Shown one piece after another: positions 12,017 through 21,633 of a DNA stretch of 64,000 nt. Under the pieces are notes generated by a model. It worked only from the letters and a program-made list of their open reading frames with translations, was not told the DNA's origin and did not search any database. Numbering within the stretch: the first letter of the stretch is position 1; the number at the start of each line of letters is the position of its first letter. Position numbers and translations under genes: made by a program. Source of the stretch: Ceratodon purpureus (lineage: Eukaryota > Streptophyta > Bryopsida > Pseudoditrichales > Ditrichaceae); assembly GCA_014871385.1 (NCBI GenBank), contig CM026426.1:57762089-57826088 (forward strand). Reading direction: 5' to 3'.

Positions 12017-13312
12017 TGTGAGGTGGAAATTCGCTAAACACACCCAAGGCCAATAATATCTAGATTCGTTCTACGGGAGGGTCAAGTTCGTCTAAGTTTG
12101 GTGTATGTCTAAGGTTGAGTAGGTAGATGAAGGTTTTTAAAGGAAAATGTCTTAAGGATAACTCTTATCTTTGAGTTTGTGTGGCATTCTGCCAATTAGG
12201 TCTTAAGGTACCAACCCCAAGAAATCATACTAAGCCTTAAGCTTCAAGTGATACAAGTCTACGGTCCTTGACCATTTAAGTAGACTTTATCATTGCCATT
12301 TTGGCTAGGGAGTTCCTCCATATAATTTCCTTCTTTACTTTTTATCTATTCATCAAACAACTTGAATTATCAACACACAACTTACCTCAAGCAAAGATGA
12401 TACTTCAATCTCCTTTGCTCCAAGCCATTCCTTCTTTAACTTAAGAAAACACACTTAAGTTAGTAAATAATGTATTGATGATACAATTGAATTAAAGCTT
12501 CTATCACAATTGAATTACATGAATGCTTTATACAAACATTAATTCAATATTCAATGCTTTTATCTTATTCAATTTACACAATATAAGAATTTACTCAATT
12601 CTCATTACAAATCTTTAATTCCTTCACACATTAAGTACTTCTTGACTTCCAATTTCAACTCAAGTACTTAAATCACTCTTTCAACTTACAATCTTATTAC
12701 AATTCAATAATTTGCCAACACTCTTTAAGCAATTAAGGTAATTCCTTAATTCTCATGAAGTACTTTTTAATTTTTAAGTAATACAATGCTACAACATTAC
12801 TTCTCTCAAGTCAATGTGCCAAGCATTTAACTCACAACACACACATTCATCATTTTCTACACAATTCCTTATACAATCTTTAAAGAATTCACTCATTCTT
12901 TTATTACAAAGACTAGCTCCAAGCTAGGACACACATAATTCACAATGTGGTGATCTCCTCTTTGGAGAAGATGGTGATATGCTTGAATCCTTAAGGGGTG
13001 CACCCTTTCCCAATGGGTGTGCCTTAAGGTAACATCTATTCTTAAGGTCGTGACTCTCTATAAAGGTGCACTCCTTAACATCTCTTAGCTAGGGGTGTGT
13101 CTCTTACTACATTCACACTTAACCTTTCTCCTTAAGGTTTATTCTTTAACTATTTGCTTATTCTAATGTGAACTAGGTTTCTTTTAAGACCTTTTCACAT
13201 TCTAATAATTCTATCCTACTTAAAGCACTTGATTTCTTATTTTTTAAAGTTTCTATTGCTCTTTTTTCTTATTTTAAAGAATTTGGGCTTAAATCTAAAA
13301 AGTAGCTCTACA
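12017..13312 (-). repeat. 3' LTR of nested element
   Basis: On the minus strand it begins TGTAGAGCTAC and ends CCACCTCACA. It is the same length as the copy at 20333-21628, and I saw no difference between them. It is AT-rich with many CTTAAG/CCTTAAGG copies. Confidence 0.95.
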
Positions 13313-13326
13313 TAGCCCCCTTCTTT
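13313..13326 (-). other. Polypurine tract, nested element
   Basis: On the minus strand AAAGAAGGGGGCTA lies immediately before the 3' LTR start TGTAGAGC, the expected place and composition for plus-strand priming. Confidence 0.85.
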
Positions 13327-14925
13327 AGCTTGAAGACGCCCTCGTCGAATAAATGTCTTCAATGTTATTTCTATATCTCTTACTCCTTTCTTGAAAGATC
13401 TTTGACTTGATACTTCCATTCTTTAAGCAGATTCTATTTTGATCTGTGTTTTCGCTTTAAGTATTTTCCCTTAAAGGATTATTCTTGAGTTAGGTCCTTA
13501 CGTACTTCTTTGATTGTTTCACAAATTGTCCAACTTGGTTTGAAACTTTCTTTTTGATCTCTTATTTCTTGATTGTAGTCTTGTACTTGTCTTTATTATT
13601 TTGAACATTGAATTTTGATTTCATTAAAGTACAATTGTGTCAACTAACAACTTAAAGACTTGACTTAACAACCTCTCATCAATAATACTTATGACCTAAA
13701 ACTTTATAATTTTCTCTCATGGATATTCTTTCAAACTATCTCTCAAGATTCTATTATCCTCTCGGGAATTTTTTAATGAACTCTCATATTAACTTAATTT
13801 TCTCTCTTAATTTTTATCATGTTTTTTGACTCTATTCTTTCTTTAAGATCATCACTTTTTCTGAAATCTCTCATTTTCTCTTATACTCTCATTTTTTCTT
13901 AACATTCTCTCTCTTTCATTCATTTCACTCATGTTCTTCCATTTCTACTCATTTTCTCTCGAAACTTGTATCTTCTCCTAAAACTCTTAAACGCTCATTT
14001 TTTCTCAATACCTTCTAAACATTATTCTTTATTATTATTATTATTTTATTTAAGAAGTTACAGGGTACTAATTGTTCTTCTCTCAAACAATTTTCTTGCA
14101 AGTTTTCACTCACTCCATTATCATGTTCTCTCTTATTTTTCCCTTTCGGCATACTACTAGTTTTGTATAGAGTGTTGATTACTTGGTTGACTTTAAACTT
14201 ATCCTATCCACTCGGAAAATTTGCTTCTTTAAACTTTACATCTTTTCTTCTTCTTTTATCAATATTTAATTTATTTTATTATGTCCAATTTATCATGTTT
14301 TTATTTCTTTTTATCATGTTTCTTTAGGAATATTTTTAGCTTTCAATTGGACATTTTCAAGATGACCGCTACATGAACTTATAAATATTTAAAAGTCTAT
14401 TTGACTTAACTCTGAAAATACTTTTGTTTAAGGGTTGGCTTTGTCTATTAGAGCTTTGAAAATACTTTCTTGCTGAACTTTGGTTCTGTCTATTTGACTT
14501 AACTGATTTGGAACTTAGTCTAATTGACATTGTTTTATGAACCTTCTCTTAAAGGGAATCAACTGCTTTGTGAGTTTGATAATTTTGTTTTGCAAAGTCT
14601 ACTTGACATGTTTGAGAGTTTCTCCTTATGCTTCTCAGACTTAACTGGTTTCTTTCGGTAAACCACTTTGAACAGGGACTTTTAACTTCTGAATGATTCT
14701 CTTGGTCCATTTGACTCGTCTATACACACACTCGACACCCATTGTCTAATTGACCAATTCATCTTCATACTTAACACTTTACTGTCTACTTGACTTTGAG
14801 CTTATTGCTTTGCTGGTTGCTTAAACAAACTTGAACTTGACTTGTGTTTTCCCAGTTTAATTGACATACTTTTATACACAAGGAAATTGTTTCTCAACTC
14901 CCAATTTATAGTGAAAGTAGTTAAA
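13327..14925 (-). other. Non-coding 3' block of nested element, with two short-motif arrays
   Basis: No coding signal where RNase H and integrase should be. From about 13,660 to 14,150 the plus strand is full of CTCTCATTT/TTCTCTC. From 14,395 to 14,870 about nine copies of GTCTAnTTGAC occur (for example 14,395, 14,487, 14,518, 14,597, 14,705, 14,744, 14,784). The second motif recurs about 20 times at 53.4-55.0 kb. The block may be captured sequence that replaced the rest of pol. Confidence 0.75.
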
Positions 14926-15183
14926 GGCCAACTATCCCATCTAAAACAACATCTGAAAAGGGTAGAGGAAAGAAATCCTAAAGTCTTGACATATACGGAT
15001 TTTCCCATTCTTTTTAGGTACTATAACTATAGGTGAAATCCATTCACTATATGGTACAGGATATATGAATTTACATTCAAAATTTTTATCAATCTTTTCT
15101 TTAATCATTAAGGAACATTTAAGGTTCATCATGTATTGTCTTTGTATAACTGGCTTAACATTAGGTTCTAGGACAATATGATG
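14926..15183 (-). pseudogene. Truncated reverse transcriptase stub of nested element
   Basis: Downstream of the gag-protease stop, the minus strand reads IVLEPNVKPV, then WISPIVIVPKKNGKIRICQDF and, after a small deletion and frame change, FPLPFSDVVLDG. These match the first part of Gypsy RT in order. The catalytic DD region and all later pol domains are missing. The stub ends in a stop at about 14,926. Confidence 0.85.
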
Positions 15184-18100
15184 TTAACAAACATCAGGTG
15201 GGATTCTTTTTAAATCTTTATAAGTCCAAGCAAATGCATCTTTTTCACTCATAAAGAACTTATACCACTCATCATACTCTTGAGGACTTAATCCATCATA
15301 AATTTTAATGGGTTTAGGATCTTCCTTTGTCCTAAGATTCATTTCTATAGTATTTTTAAGTGGAAGTCTACTTGTAAAAGGATCTTCCTCTTTAAACTCT
15401 CCTAATGCTTCTTTTGAATTGGATACATATGGTGATTCCTCTTCTGATTCTTTATCAATGGTTAGGGTAAAGACAGAAGAATTTTGCCAAGCTTCTATGG
15501 CTGCATCTGAATCTATTGCTTGCTCAGGTGATACAAAGTATTCTCCTAGACCTAAACACTTAAAGGTAGGCATTTCTTGGGTCACATAATTTGTACTCTC
15601 AGAATCTGATTCAGAAGATACCTCTGTGGTATACTCTGAATCTTCGTCTTGAGTCTCACCATGATATTTAGCAGGAAACATAGGTAGAACAACTTTATTT
15701 CTACCTCTCCCAATAGTTAAAGTTCCTTTTCCCCAATCATCCTTAACTCTCGCAGACTTAAGCCAAGGACGACCTAACAATATAGGATGAGTTGAAATAG
15801 ATTCACTTACTTTAAAGACTATGTAATTAATCTTAAATCTAAGTCCTCCAATATTGGTTATAATTCCTCTCAAGATACCCAAAGGTACTACACGACTTTG
15901 GTCAGCCATTCTTAAGATAATGGGAGTTGAAGTCATGTTGGTTAAACCTAACTCTTCCATAGTATCTATATTCATTAGGTTTACACTAGACCCACTATCC
16001 ACTTGGGCTCCTTCAATTAATGCCCCATCTATCATGACATCAACTGTTGGTGCCCCAGGATCTACAGATATATCATGTACATCTACAATTTTGGGGGTTT
16101 TGTTCTTTAAAGATCTATCCTTTTTTGTCTTAACATTAATTTCTTCAGTTGTCTTAGGTCTTTTTCTCACTAAAGAAGATGTTAATTCGTTTTTACAAAG
16201 GGGAGACAAAGCAAGTAATTGTCTTAAAGAGATTTGGGGTTGCATTTTGTCTAAGTCGTTAAGTATATCATAAGGAGGCATTCCTACTGTTAACTTCATT
16301 ATACGATTGTGTTTTCTCTTCTTAACACTTACAGGTGTCTCTTTCTTTATTTTCTTTGGTGGTCTATAAAAGGTAGGTTGTACCAAAGGTGTAGAGGATA
16401 TGTTAGGTTGTTCCGGCATTAAGGGATTAGAGGAATCAGGTTTTTCCAAAGTAGGGGTTTTAAGTATTGAATCATCTTCTTTATCAACCTCCTTATCTGA
16501 GGACTCTTTAGAACTTGACTCCCTTAAAGGTAAAGGAGGTGGTGAATCTAGAACTATTGGAGTTATTGGTGTTGGTTTACCCTTCACTGATTTCTCTCTC
16601 ACTTTTGGTAGTTGAAAATCACTATTGGAACTGTCTGCTTGTTCACTTTCTATAATAGCTTTCTTAGCTTGTGCTCGAGTTATAAAGACATCAGATGGTT
16701 CAGATACTGCTAAGTAATTCACATTTCGGGAATTATTAGTCTGGGAACCTTCCTGAATTTGCACTTGTTTCCTTAAAGGATAACTTCTATTGGAGGGAGG
16801 AAACTCTGTTATAATGGCTGTACATACTGTGGAAATGTGACCTGATTGCCCACATCTTCCACACAAAGGTACATAGTCCTCTGGTTTCCTAGTATTAGGG
16901 CAGTCTCTCGCATAATGCCCTAACTCTCCACATCTATAACATGTTAAGATTTTACCCTTCTCAAGTGGTCCATATTGATGAGTGTTAGGATTAGTTGGTG
17001 GTCCATCCCAAATAGGGTACTTATTATATTCGTCGTTCCATCTAGGTCGGCCATCTCCTGGCACATAAGGTGGTCCCTTATTTGGCCTTGTGAATGGACG
17101 CTTAGACGTAACACGATAAGGTGTTTTAGGTGGTGGTGGTTGTTCATTAACTAACGCTACCACTCCTTTAACTTCCTTGATATTTCTACAAGTGGTTATA
17201 TTATGACCTTTAGCCCCACAATAAGTACAACGAAGGTTAATGGTGCTTCCTATTGGGGAAGTACACTCATTGGATAAATGCCCATGACCCTTACAATTAC
17301 TACACCAAATGTTAGTTCTTTGGTTACTAGGTTTAGGACGTTTATTCTTACCCTCGGCAAGTTGCACTGACAATTCCTTAAGTTGCTTTTGCAATGCTTG
17401 TATTTGGGACTCTTCCTCAGTTACTGGCACTAAAGCAAGTTGATCCTGACGTTCTAAGGGAGCTCTCATAGCTAAAGGAGTAGGATTAACTATGGGTTTA
17501 GGATAATAGTCTCTACCCCTACTATCCATCCCAGGTTGACTTGCTATAGGTGGAGGATAACTTAAAGGAAGCATATAAGGGTTATGATATGAAGATGTTT
17601 TATTTTGATTCAACATGTTTGACCTTTGCATGGCTTCTTCCCAAGTACGTGCAGCTTCATAAGCTGCCGTTAAGGTCTGAGGATCAGAAAGTTTTACTTG
17701 ATAAATGCACATGGGATCTAATAGGCCTCTTATAAAAGTATTGGTTATCCACATATTTGGAAGTCCATGATTATGCCATTTACGAAGTAAAGTCTTAAGT
17801 CGGGTATAATAACTTGCTATACTCTCATCAGGGTACATTTGAAAACCTTGTAGTTGGTCTTGTAAAGCATTATGATATGCTTTAGGTCTAAAGTAATTAA
17901 GGAAAGCATTCCTTAAGTCATCCCAATCCTGGGGTCTAGGGTTTAAGGAAGCATACCATCTTTGAGCTTCACCTAACAAATTTCCTGGAAAACTTGTTGC
18001 CCACTTTCGCTCAGGTAAGTCATTTGCTATAGCTACTACTTGGAACCTTTCTAAGTAAGCATCAGGATCTTCACCAGGCTCACCATAAAAAATAGGGAAT

Positions 18101-19167
18101 GGAGCAATATTCATCATTCTAGGTTGTGCCATTCTATATGAATAAGTTATGGGAGTTGGAAGTGGTGGAGGAGGAGGTGGTGGTGGTGGTTGAGGTGGTA
18201 GTGGTGGTGGTGGTGGTGGTTGAAGGTAACGCCTTAAAGGTTCGTCCTCACTCTCACTTGACTCACTAATTTCACTACTACTACTCTCTGATGGACTCTC
18301 TGAAGGATGTCCCCGATGACTTATGTCTTCATTATTCCACCCACTTGGTTGATCATAAGGATTAGTAAAAGGTTGTATAGTTGGAAGGGAATCTAGTAAA
18401 GAAAGTTGATAAGTTAATTCTTTATCTACCCATCTCCTTCCAATGCCTTCAAATGAAACTTCTGGTACGTAATTACTAATAGGGGTACTTGTTTCTACTT
18501 CAGTAATATCCTCAATGTCATTAACCCAGCTTTCTAATCCTGTAACAAAGGTTTGTACAGCCTCATCTAAATAAGTTATAGGTGTTTCAAAGTTAAGTTG
18601 ATTATCAATAGCAAATTCAGGTGGATTAGATGATTCTCCAACCTCGGTTATAGATGGACCTTTAAAAGGACTTCCTAAGTCTGAAGAGGAAGGTGAGATA
18701 GGTTCTTCTACCTTCTTATCCTTTTCAAGCTTAGTTCTAATTGGATTAATTTCACTTGAAGATCCCCAAGTTAATCTTCTAAAGGCAGGTGATTGACAAC
18801 AATTATAACGTGACTTTCCCTTTTCTACTAAATCCTCGTCATGTAATTCTAATTCTTCCTTTAAAGGATCATTTTGTTGTTCCTTTAAAGAAGGTTCATT
18901 TAAAATTACTTCTTGACTTTCACCTGACTCAGTTGAATTATCAAGATTCAAGTTGGATGGATTCGATTCGTCTTTGCTTATCGGAGAAGGGGTTGAGTTA
19001 TAAACAGGGTTTGCAGTTACTAAGGTTATGACTTGTTTTTCTTTTCTTTCTAACCTTCTTTTAAGACGTTCATTTCTTGCAATATTCTGTTGCTCTCTCA
19101 ATTCCTTCTCTTTCCCAGACATTGGTGAATGCCATTTAGACTTTAAGCATTGAAGCTTAAATCTCAA
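15184..19167 (-). CDS. gag: gag-protease polyprotein of nested element (1,327 aa, intact)
   Basis: An uninterrupted frame. The N-terminal 300 residues are acidic and Ser-rich, followed by polyproline runs near residue 320. The gag domain is at about residues 350-510 (FYGEPGEDPDAYLERF, AQRWYASL). Four CCHC knuckles follow: CSNCKGHGHLSNEC, CTYCGAKGHNITTC, CYRCGELGHYARDC and CGRCGQSGHISTVC, at about 620-780. The aspartic protease is at about 1,045-1,180 with active-site VDSGSSVNLM and LLGRPWL. The frame stops at TAA just after AFAWTYKDLK, the segment that normally leads into RT. An intact gag-protease with lost RT fits selection for the structural proteins, or simply recent origin. The protein would form the particle and process itself; reverse transcription and integration must come from another element. 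Confidence 0.93.
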   Translation of the reverse strand: MRFKLQCLKSKWHSPMSGKEKELREQQNIARNERLKRRLERKEKQVITLVTANPVYNSTPSPISKDESNPSNLNLDNSTESGESQEVILNEPSLKEQQNDPLKEELELHDEDLVEKGKSRYNCCQSPAFRRLTWGSSSEINPIRTKLEKDKKVEEPISPSSSDLGSPFKGPSITEVGESSNPPEFAIDNQLNFETPITYLDEAVQTFVTGLESWVNDIEDITEVETSTPISNYVPEVSFEGIGRRWVDKELTYQLSLLDSLPTIQPFTNPYDQPSGWNNEDISHRGHPSESPSESSSSEISESSESEDEPLRRYLQPPPPPPLPPQPPPPPPPPPLPTPITYSYRMAQPRMMNIAPFPIFYGEPGEDPDAYLERFQVVAIANDLPERKWATSFPGNLLGEAQRWYASLNPRPQDWDDLRNAFLNYFRPKAYHNALQDQLQGFQMYPDESIASYYTRLKTLLRKWHNHGLPNMWITNTFIRGLLDPMCIYQVKLSDPQTLTAAYEAARTWEEAMQRSNMLNQNKTSSYHNPYMLPLSYPPPIASQPGMDSRGRDYYPKPIVNPTPLAMRAPLERQDQLALVPVTEEESQIQALQKQLKELSVQLAEGKNKRPKPSNQRTNIWCSNCKGHGHLSNECTSPIGSTINLRCTYCGAKGHNITTCRNIKEVKGVVALVNEQPPPPKTPYRVTSKRPFTRPNKGPPYVPGDGRPRWNDEYNKYPIWDGPPTNPNTHQYGPLEKGKILTCYRCGELGHYARDCPNTRKPEDYVPLCGRCGQSGHISTVCTAIITEFPPSNRSYPLRKQVQIQEGSQTNNSRNVNYLAVSEPSDVFITRAQAKKAIIESEQADSSNSDFQLPKVREKSVKGKPTPITPIVLDSPPPLPLRESSSKESSDKEVDKEDDSILKTPTLEKPDSSNPLMPEQPNISSTPLVQPTFYRPPKKIKKETPVSVKKRKHNRIMKLTVGMPPYDILNDLDKMQPQISLRQLLALSPLCKNELTSSLVRKRPKTTEEINVKTKKDRSLKNKTPKIVDVHDISVDPGAPTVDVMIDGALIEGAQVDSGSSVNLMNIDTMEELGLTNMTSTPIILRMADQSRVVPLGILRGIITNIGGLRFKINYIVFKVSESISTHPILLGRPWLKSARVKDDWGKGTLTIGRGRNKVVLPMFPAKYHGETQDEDSEYTTEVSSESDSESTNYVTQEMPTFKCLGLGEYFVSPEQAIDSDAAIEAWQNSSVFTLTIDKESEEESPYVSNSKEALGEFKEEDPFTSRLPLKNTIEMNLRTKEDPKPIKIYDGLSPQEYDEWYKFFMSEKDAFAWTYKDLKRIPPDVC

Positions 19168-19274
19168 TGAATTCTTGTCCCCAATTTTAACACAAAAAAA
19201 GAAAACTTAAGATCTCACTATTTTTGTCATACACTTCACCTTTTTTAAAGCTTCTTTTTTCCATAGTATAAAGC

Positions 19275-19574
19275 CTAACTCCTATTGGTCTCAAACCAAG
19301 AAATTATCCAAGTGTTTAAAGTAAAGGGTTCTACTTCAAATATCTCTTCAATTTCTTCTTCCTGAAAATTCCTTGGATAATTATACTCACTAATCAATTG
19401 CTCTATTAAAGAATTCTTTTCAGAATCAACTTCACCTTCTTTACTAATTTGATCTATCTCCTTTGCTAAAAGATGAATTAGAGCTTCTTCATTTCTTTGT
19501 ACACCCTCGTATATTATCAACAGTCGTCTTAACCTTACCAATTGTTCAATAATAGGCTCATTAGGACTTACCAT
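19275..19574 (-). CDS. Small ORF 2 upstream of gag in nested element (99 aa, helical)
   Basis: It starts at an ATG three bases after the stop of the preceding ORF and ends about 110 bp before the gag start. The composition is Glu/Leu/Ile-rich (IIEQLVRLRRLLIIYEG, LLAKEIDQISKEG), suggesting helices or a short coiled coil. No known domain recognised. Two small ORFs before a gag-protease frame is unusual for a Gypsy element. Confidence 0.6.
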   Translation of the reverse strand: MVSPNEPIIEQLVRLRRLLIIYEGVQRNEEALIHLLAKEIDQISKEGEVDSEKNSLIEQLISEYNYPRNFQEEEIEEIFEVEPFTLNTWIISWFETNRS

Positions 19575-19577
19575 GTT

Positions 19578-20075
19578 TTAAAGACATAGCAATCCAAATG
19601 AAACTGAAATTGGACAATTTGAATCTTTAACTAGGAAATCCGGGATTAAGACTTGACTATCTAATTTTTGAGGCCCATACTTAAAGACATAAGTTTTTAA
19701 ATCTATCTTATACCCATTCCATGCTCCACACCCTCTAGAGATTAAAGGTGAGGTTATATTTTTTAACCTTCCGTATTGGGCAAACAAAAAGTGTAGATTG
19801 CTTTGCAAAAATAATTCCCCTTTAAAAACTATCAAAGCGTTAAACCTCTTGCCACTATCCCAAATTTTTGATAGTATTATCCTTTTGATATCAATAGGTA
19901 ATTGATCAAATTTACTTTGTAGGTTTAAGTCAAATCTGGAATGTGATCCACAAATTTGATATCCTTGCCCAAAATACGCACCTCTATAAACTCTATATAA
20001 GGCTGCAAACAAACAGGAATCTTCAAAGAATAGATTTACGTTTTCTTGGTTTACTTCCCAAGGAAATATTGACAT
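19578..20075 (-). CDS. Small ORF 1 upstream of gag in nested element (165 aa)
   Basis: The first ATG-initiated frame after the leader, intact for 165 codons and rich in aromatic and hydrophobic residues (MSIFPWEVNQENVNLFF, LPIDIKRIILSKIWDSG). It is followed closely by the 99-aa ORF, so the two could be translated by termination-reinitiation. I do not recognise the protein. Being intact in an element that lost RT argues that it may matter to the element. Confidence 0.6.
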   Translation of the reverse strand: MSIFPWEVNQENVNLFFEDSCLFAALYRVYRGAYFGQGYQICGSHSRFDLNLQSKFDQLPIDIKRIILSKIWDSGKRFNALIVFKGELFLQSNLHFLFAQYGRLKNITSPLISRGCGAWNGYKIDLKTYVFKYGPQKLDSQVLIPDFLVKDSNCPISVSFGLLCL

Positions 20076-20308
20076 AATTTCCTTACATCATCTATTGATT
20101 GTTAATCTCAACATTCACAATCAATACTCCACTTACTACTAGATAAGTTAGCTTTAAAGGAATTCACATATATGATGTTTCTTAAGTTCTATTGCCTTAA
20201 GAACCATATATGCTTAGGCTTTAAGACCAACAATCCCCTGCTAATACTTAAGTCATTATTTCTTAAAGGATTCTTACACTACTCTATAGACACCTTATGA
20301 CGGAACCC
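20076..20308 (-). other. Leader of nested element
   Basis: A short untranslated stretch between the primer-binding site and ORF 1. It keeps CTTAAG copies; nothing else seen. Confidence 0.6.
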
Positions 20309-20326
20309 TCCCCAGCATGGTCGCCA
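20309..20326 (-). other. Primer-binding site, nested element
   Basis: On the minus strand TGGCGACCATGCTGGGGAG lies six bases inside the 5' LTR. It shares TGGCGACCATGCT with the outer element, so both would use the same tRNA primer. Confidence 0.88.
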
Positions 20327-20332
20327 AAAAAA

Positions 20333-21628
20333 TGTGAGGTGGAAATTCGCTAAACACACCCAAGGCCAATAATATCTAGATTCGTTCTACGGGAGGGTCA
20401 AGTTCGTCTAAGTTTGGTGTATGTCTAAGGTTGAGTAGGTAGATGAAGGTTTTTAAAGGAAAATGTCTTAAGGATAACTCTTATCTTTGAGTTTGTGTGG
20501 CATTCTGCCAATTAGGTCTTAAGGTACCAACCCCAAGAAATCATACTAAGCCTTAAGCTTCAAGTGATACAAGTCTACGGTCCTTGACCATTTAAGTAGA
20601 CTTTATCATTGCCATTTTGGCTAGGGAGTTCCTCCATATAATTTCCTTCTTTACTTTTTATCTATTCATCAAACAACTTGAATTATCAACACACAACTTA
20701 CCTCAAGCAAAGATGATACTTCAATCTCCTTTGCTCCAAGCCATTCCTTCTTTAACTTAAGAAAACACACTTAAGTTAGTAAATAATGTATTGATGATAC
20801 AATTGAATTAAAGCTTCTATCACAATTGAATTACATGAATGCTTTATACAAACATTAATTCAATATTCAATGCTTTTATCTTATTCAATTTACACAATAT
20901 AAGAATTTACTCAATTCTCATTACAAATCTTTAATTCCTTCACACATTAAGTACTTCTTGACTTCCAATTTCAACTCAAGTACTTAAATCACTCTTTCAA
21001 CTTACAATCTTATTACAATTCAATAATTTGCCAACACTCTTTAAGCAATTAAGGTAATTCCTTAATTCTCATGAAGTACTTTTTAATTTTTAAGTAATAC
21101 AATGCTACAACATTACTTCTCTCAAGTCAATGTGCCAAGCATTTAACTCACAACACACACATTCATCATTTTCTACACAATTCCTTATACAATCTTTAAA
21201 GAATTCACTCATTCTTTTATTACAAAGACTAGCTCCAAGCTAGGACACACATAATTCACAATGTGGTGATCTCCTCTTTGGAGAAGATGGTGATATGCTT
21301 GAATCCTTAAGGGGTGCACCCTTTCCCAATGGGTGTGCCTTAAGGTAACATCTATTCTTAAGGTCGTGACTCTCTATAAAGGTGCACTCCTTAACATCTC
21401 TTAGCTAGGGGTGTGTCTCTTACTACATTCACACTTAACCTTTCTCCTTAAGGTTTATTCTTTAACTATTTGCTTATTCTAATGTGAACTAGGTTTCTTT
21501 TAAGACCTTTTCACATTCTAATAATTCTATCCTACTTAAAGCACTTGATTTCTTATTTTTTAAAGTTTCTATTGCTCTTTTTTCTTATTTTAAAGAATTT
21601 GGGCTTAAATCTAAAAAGTAGCTCTACA
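20333..21628 (-). repeat. 5' LTR of nested element
   Basis: The 1,296-bp partner of 12017-13312, same ends and length and apparently identical. It carries the element promoter by position; I did not assign a TATA box. Confidence 0.95.
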
Positions 21629-21633
21629 GGCAT
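21629..21633. repeat. Target-site duplication, right (GGCAT), nested element
   Basis: GGCAT matches 12012-12016. Removing one copy together with the element brings the outer RT frame back into phase. Confidence 0.95.

Larger units (their letters stand above)
12017..21628 (-). mobile_element. Nested non-autonomous LTR retrotransposon (gag-protease only)
   Basis: A 9,612-bp element with 1,296-bp LTRs at 12017-13312 and 20333-21628, which I find identical in the lines compared, and a perfect 5-bp target duplication. It is read on the minus strand: 5' LTR, primer-binding site, two small ORFs, a 1,327-codon gag-protease, a reverse transcriptase stub, about 1.6 kb of non-coding DNA, polypurine tract, 3' LTR. 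RNase H and integrase are absent. Identical LTRs mean recent movement, presumably with enzymes supplied in trans. This is the TR-GAG type of non-autonomous element. CTTAAGG/CCTTAAAGG is repeated throughout. Confidence 0.95.

Noticed and set aside
12017..21628. Endogenous plant pararetrovirus (two small ORFs plus CCHC/protease polyprotein)
   Set aside because: Paired 1,296-bp LTRs, a primer-binding site, a polypurine tract and an exact 5-bp target duplication identify an LTR retrotransposon. No movement protein was seen.
21545..21628. Upstream extension of the RNase H frame into the LTR
   Set aside because: This is LTR sequence of the nested element that happens to be open; true coding resumes at 21,634.
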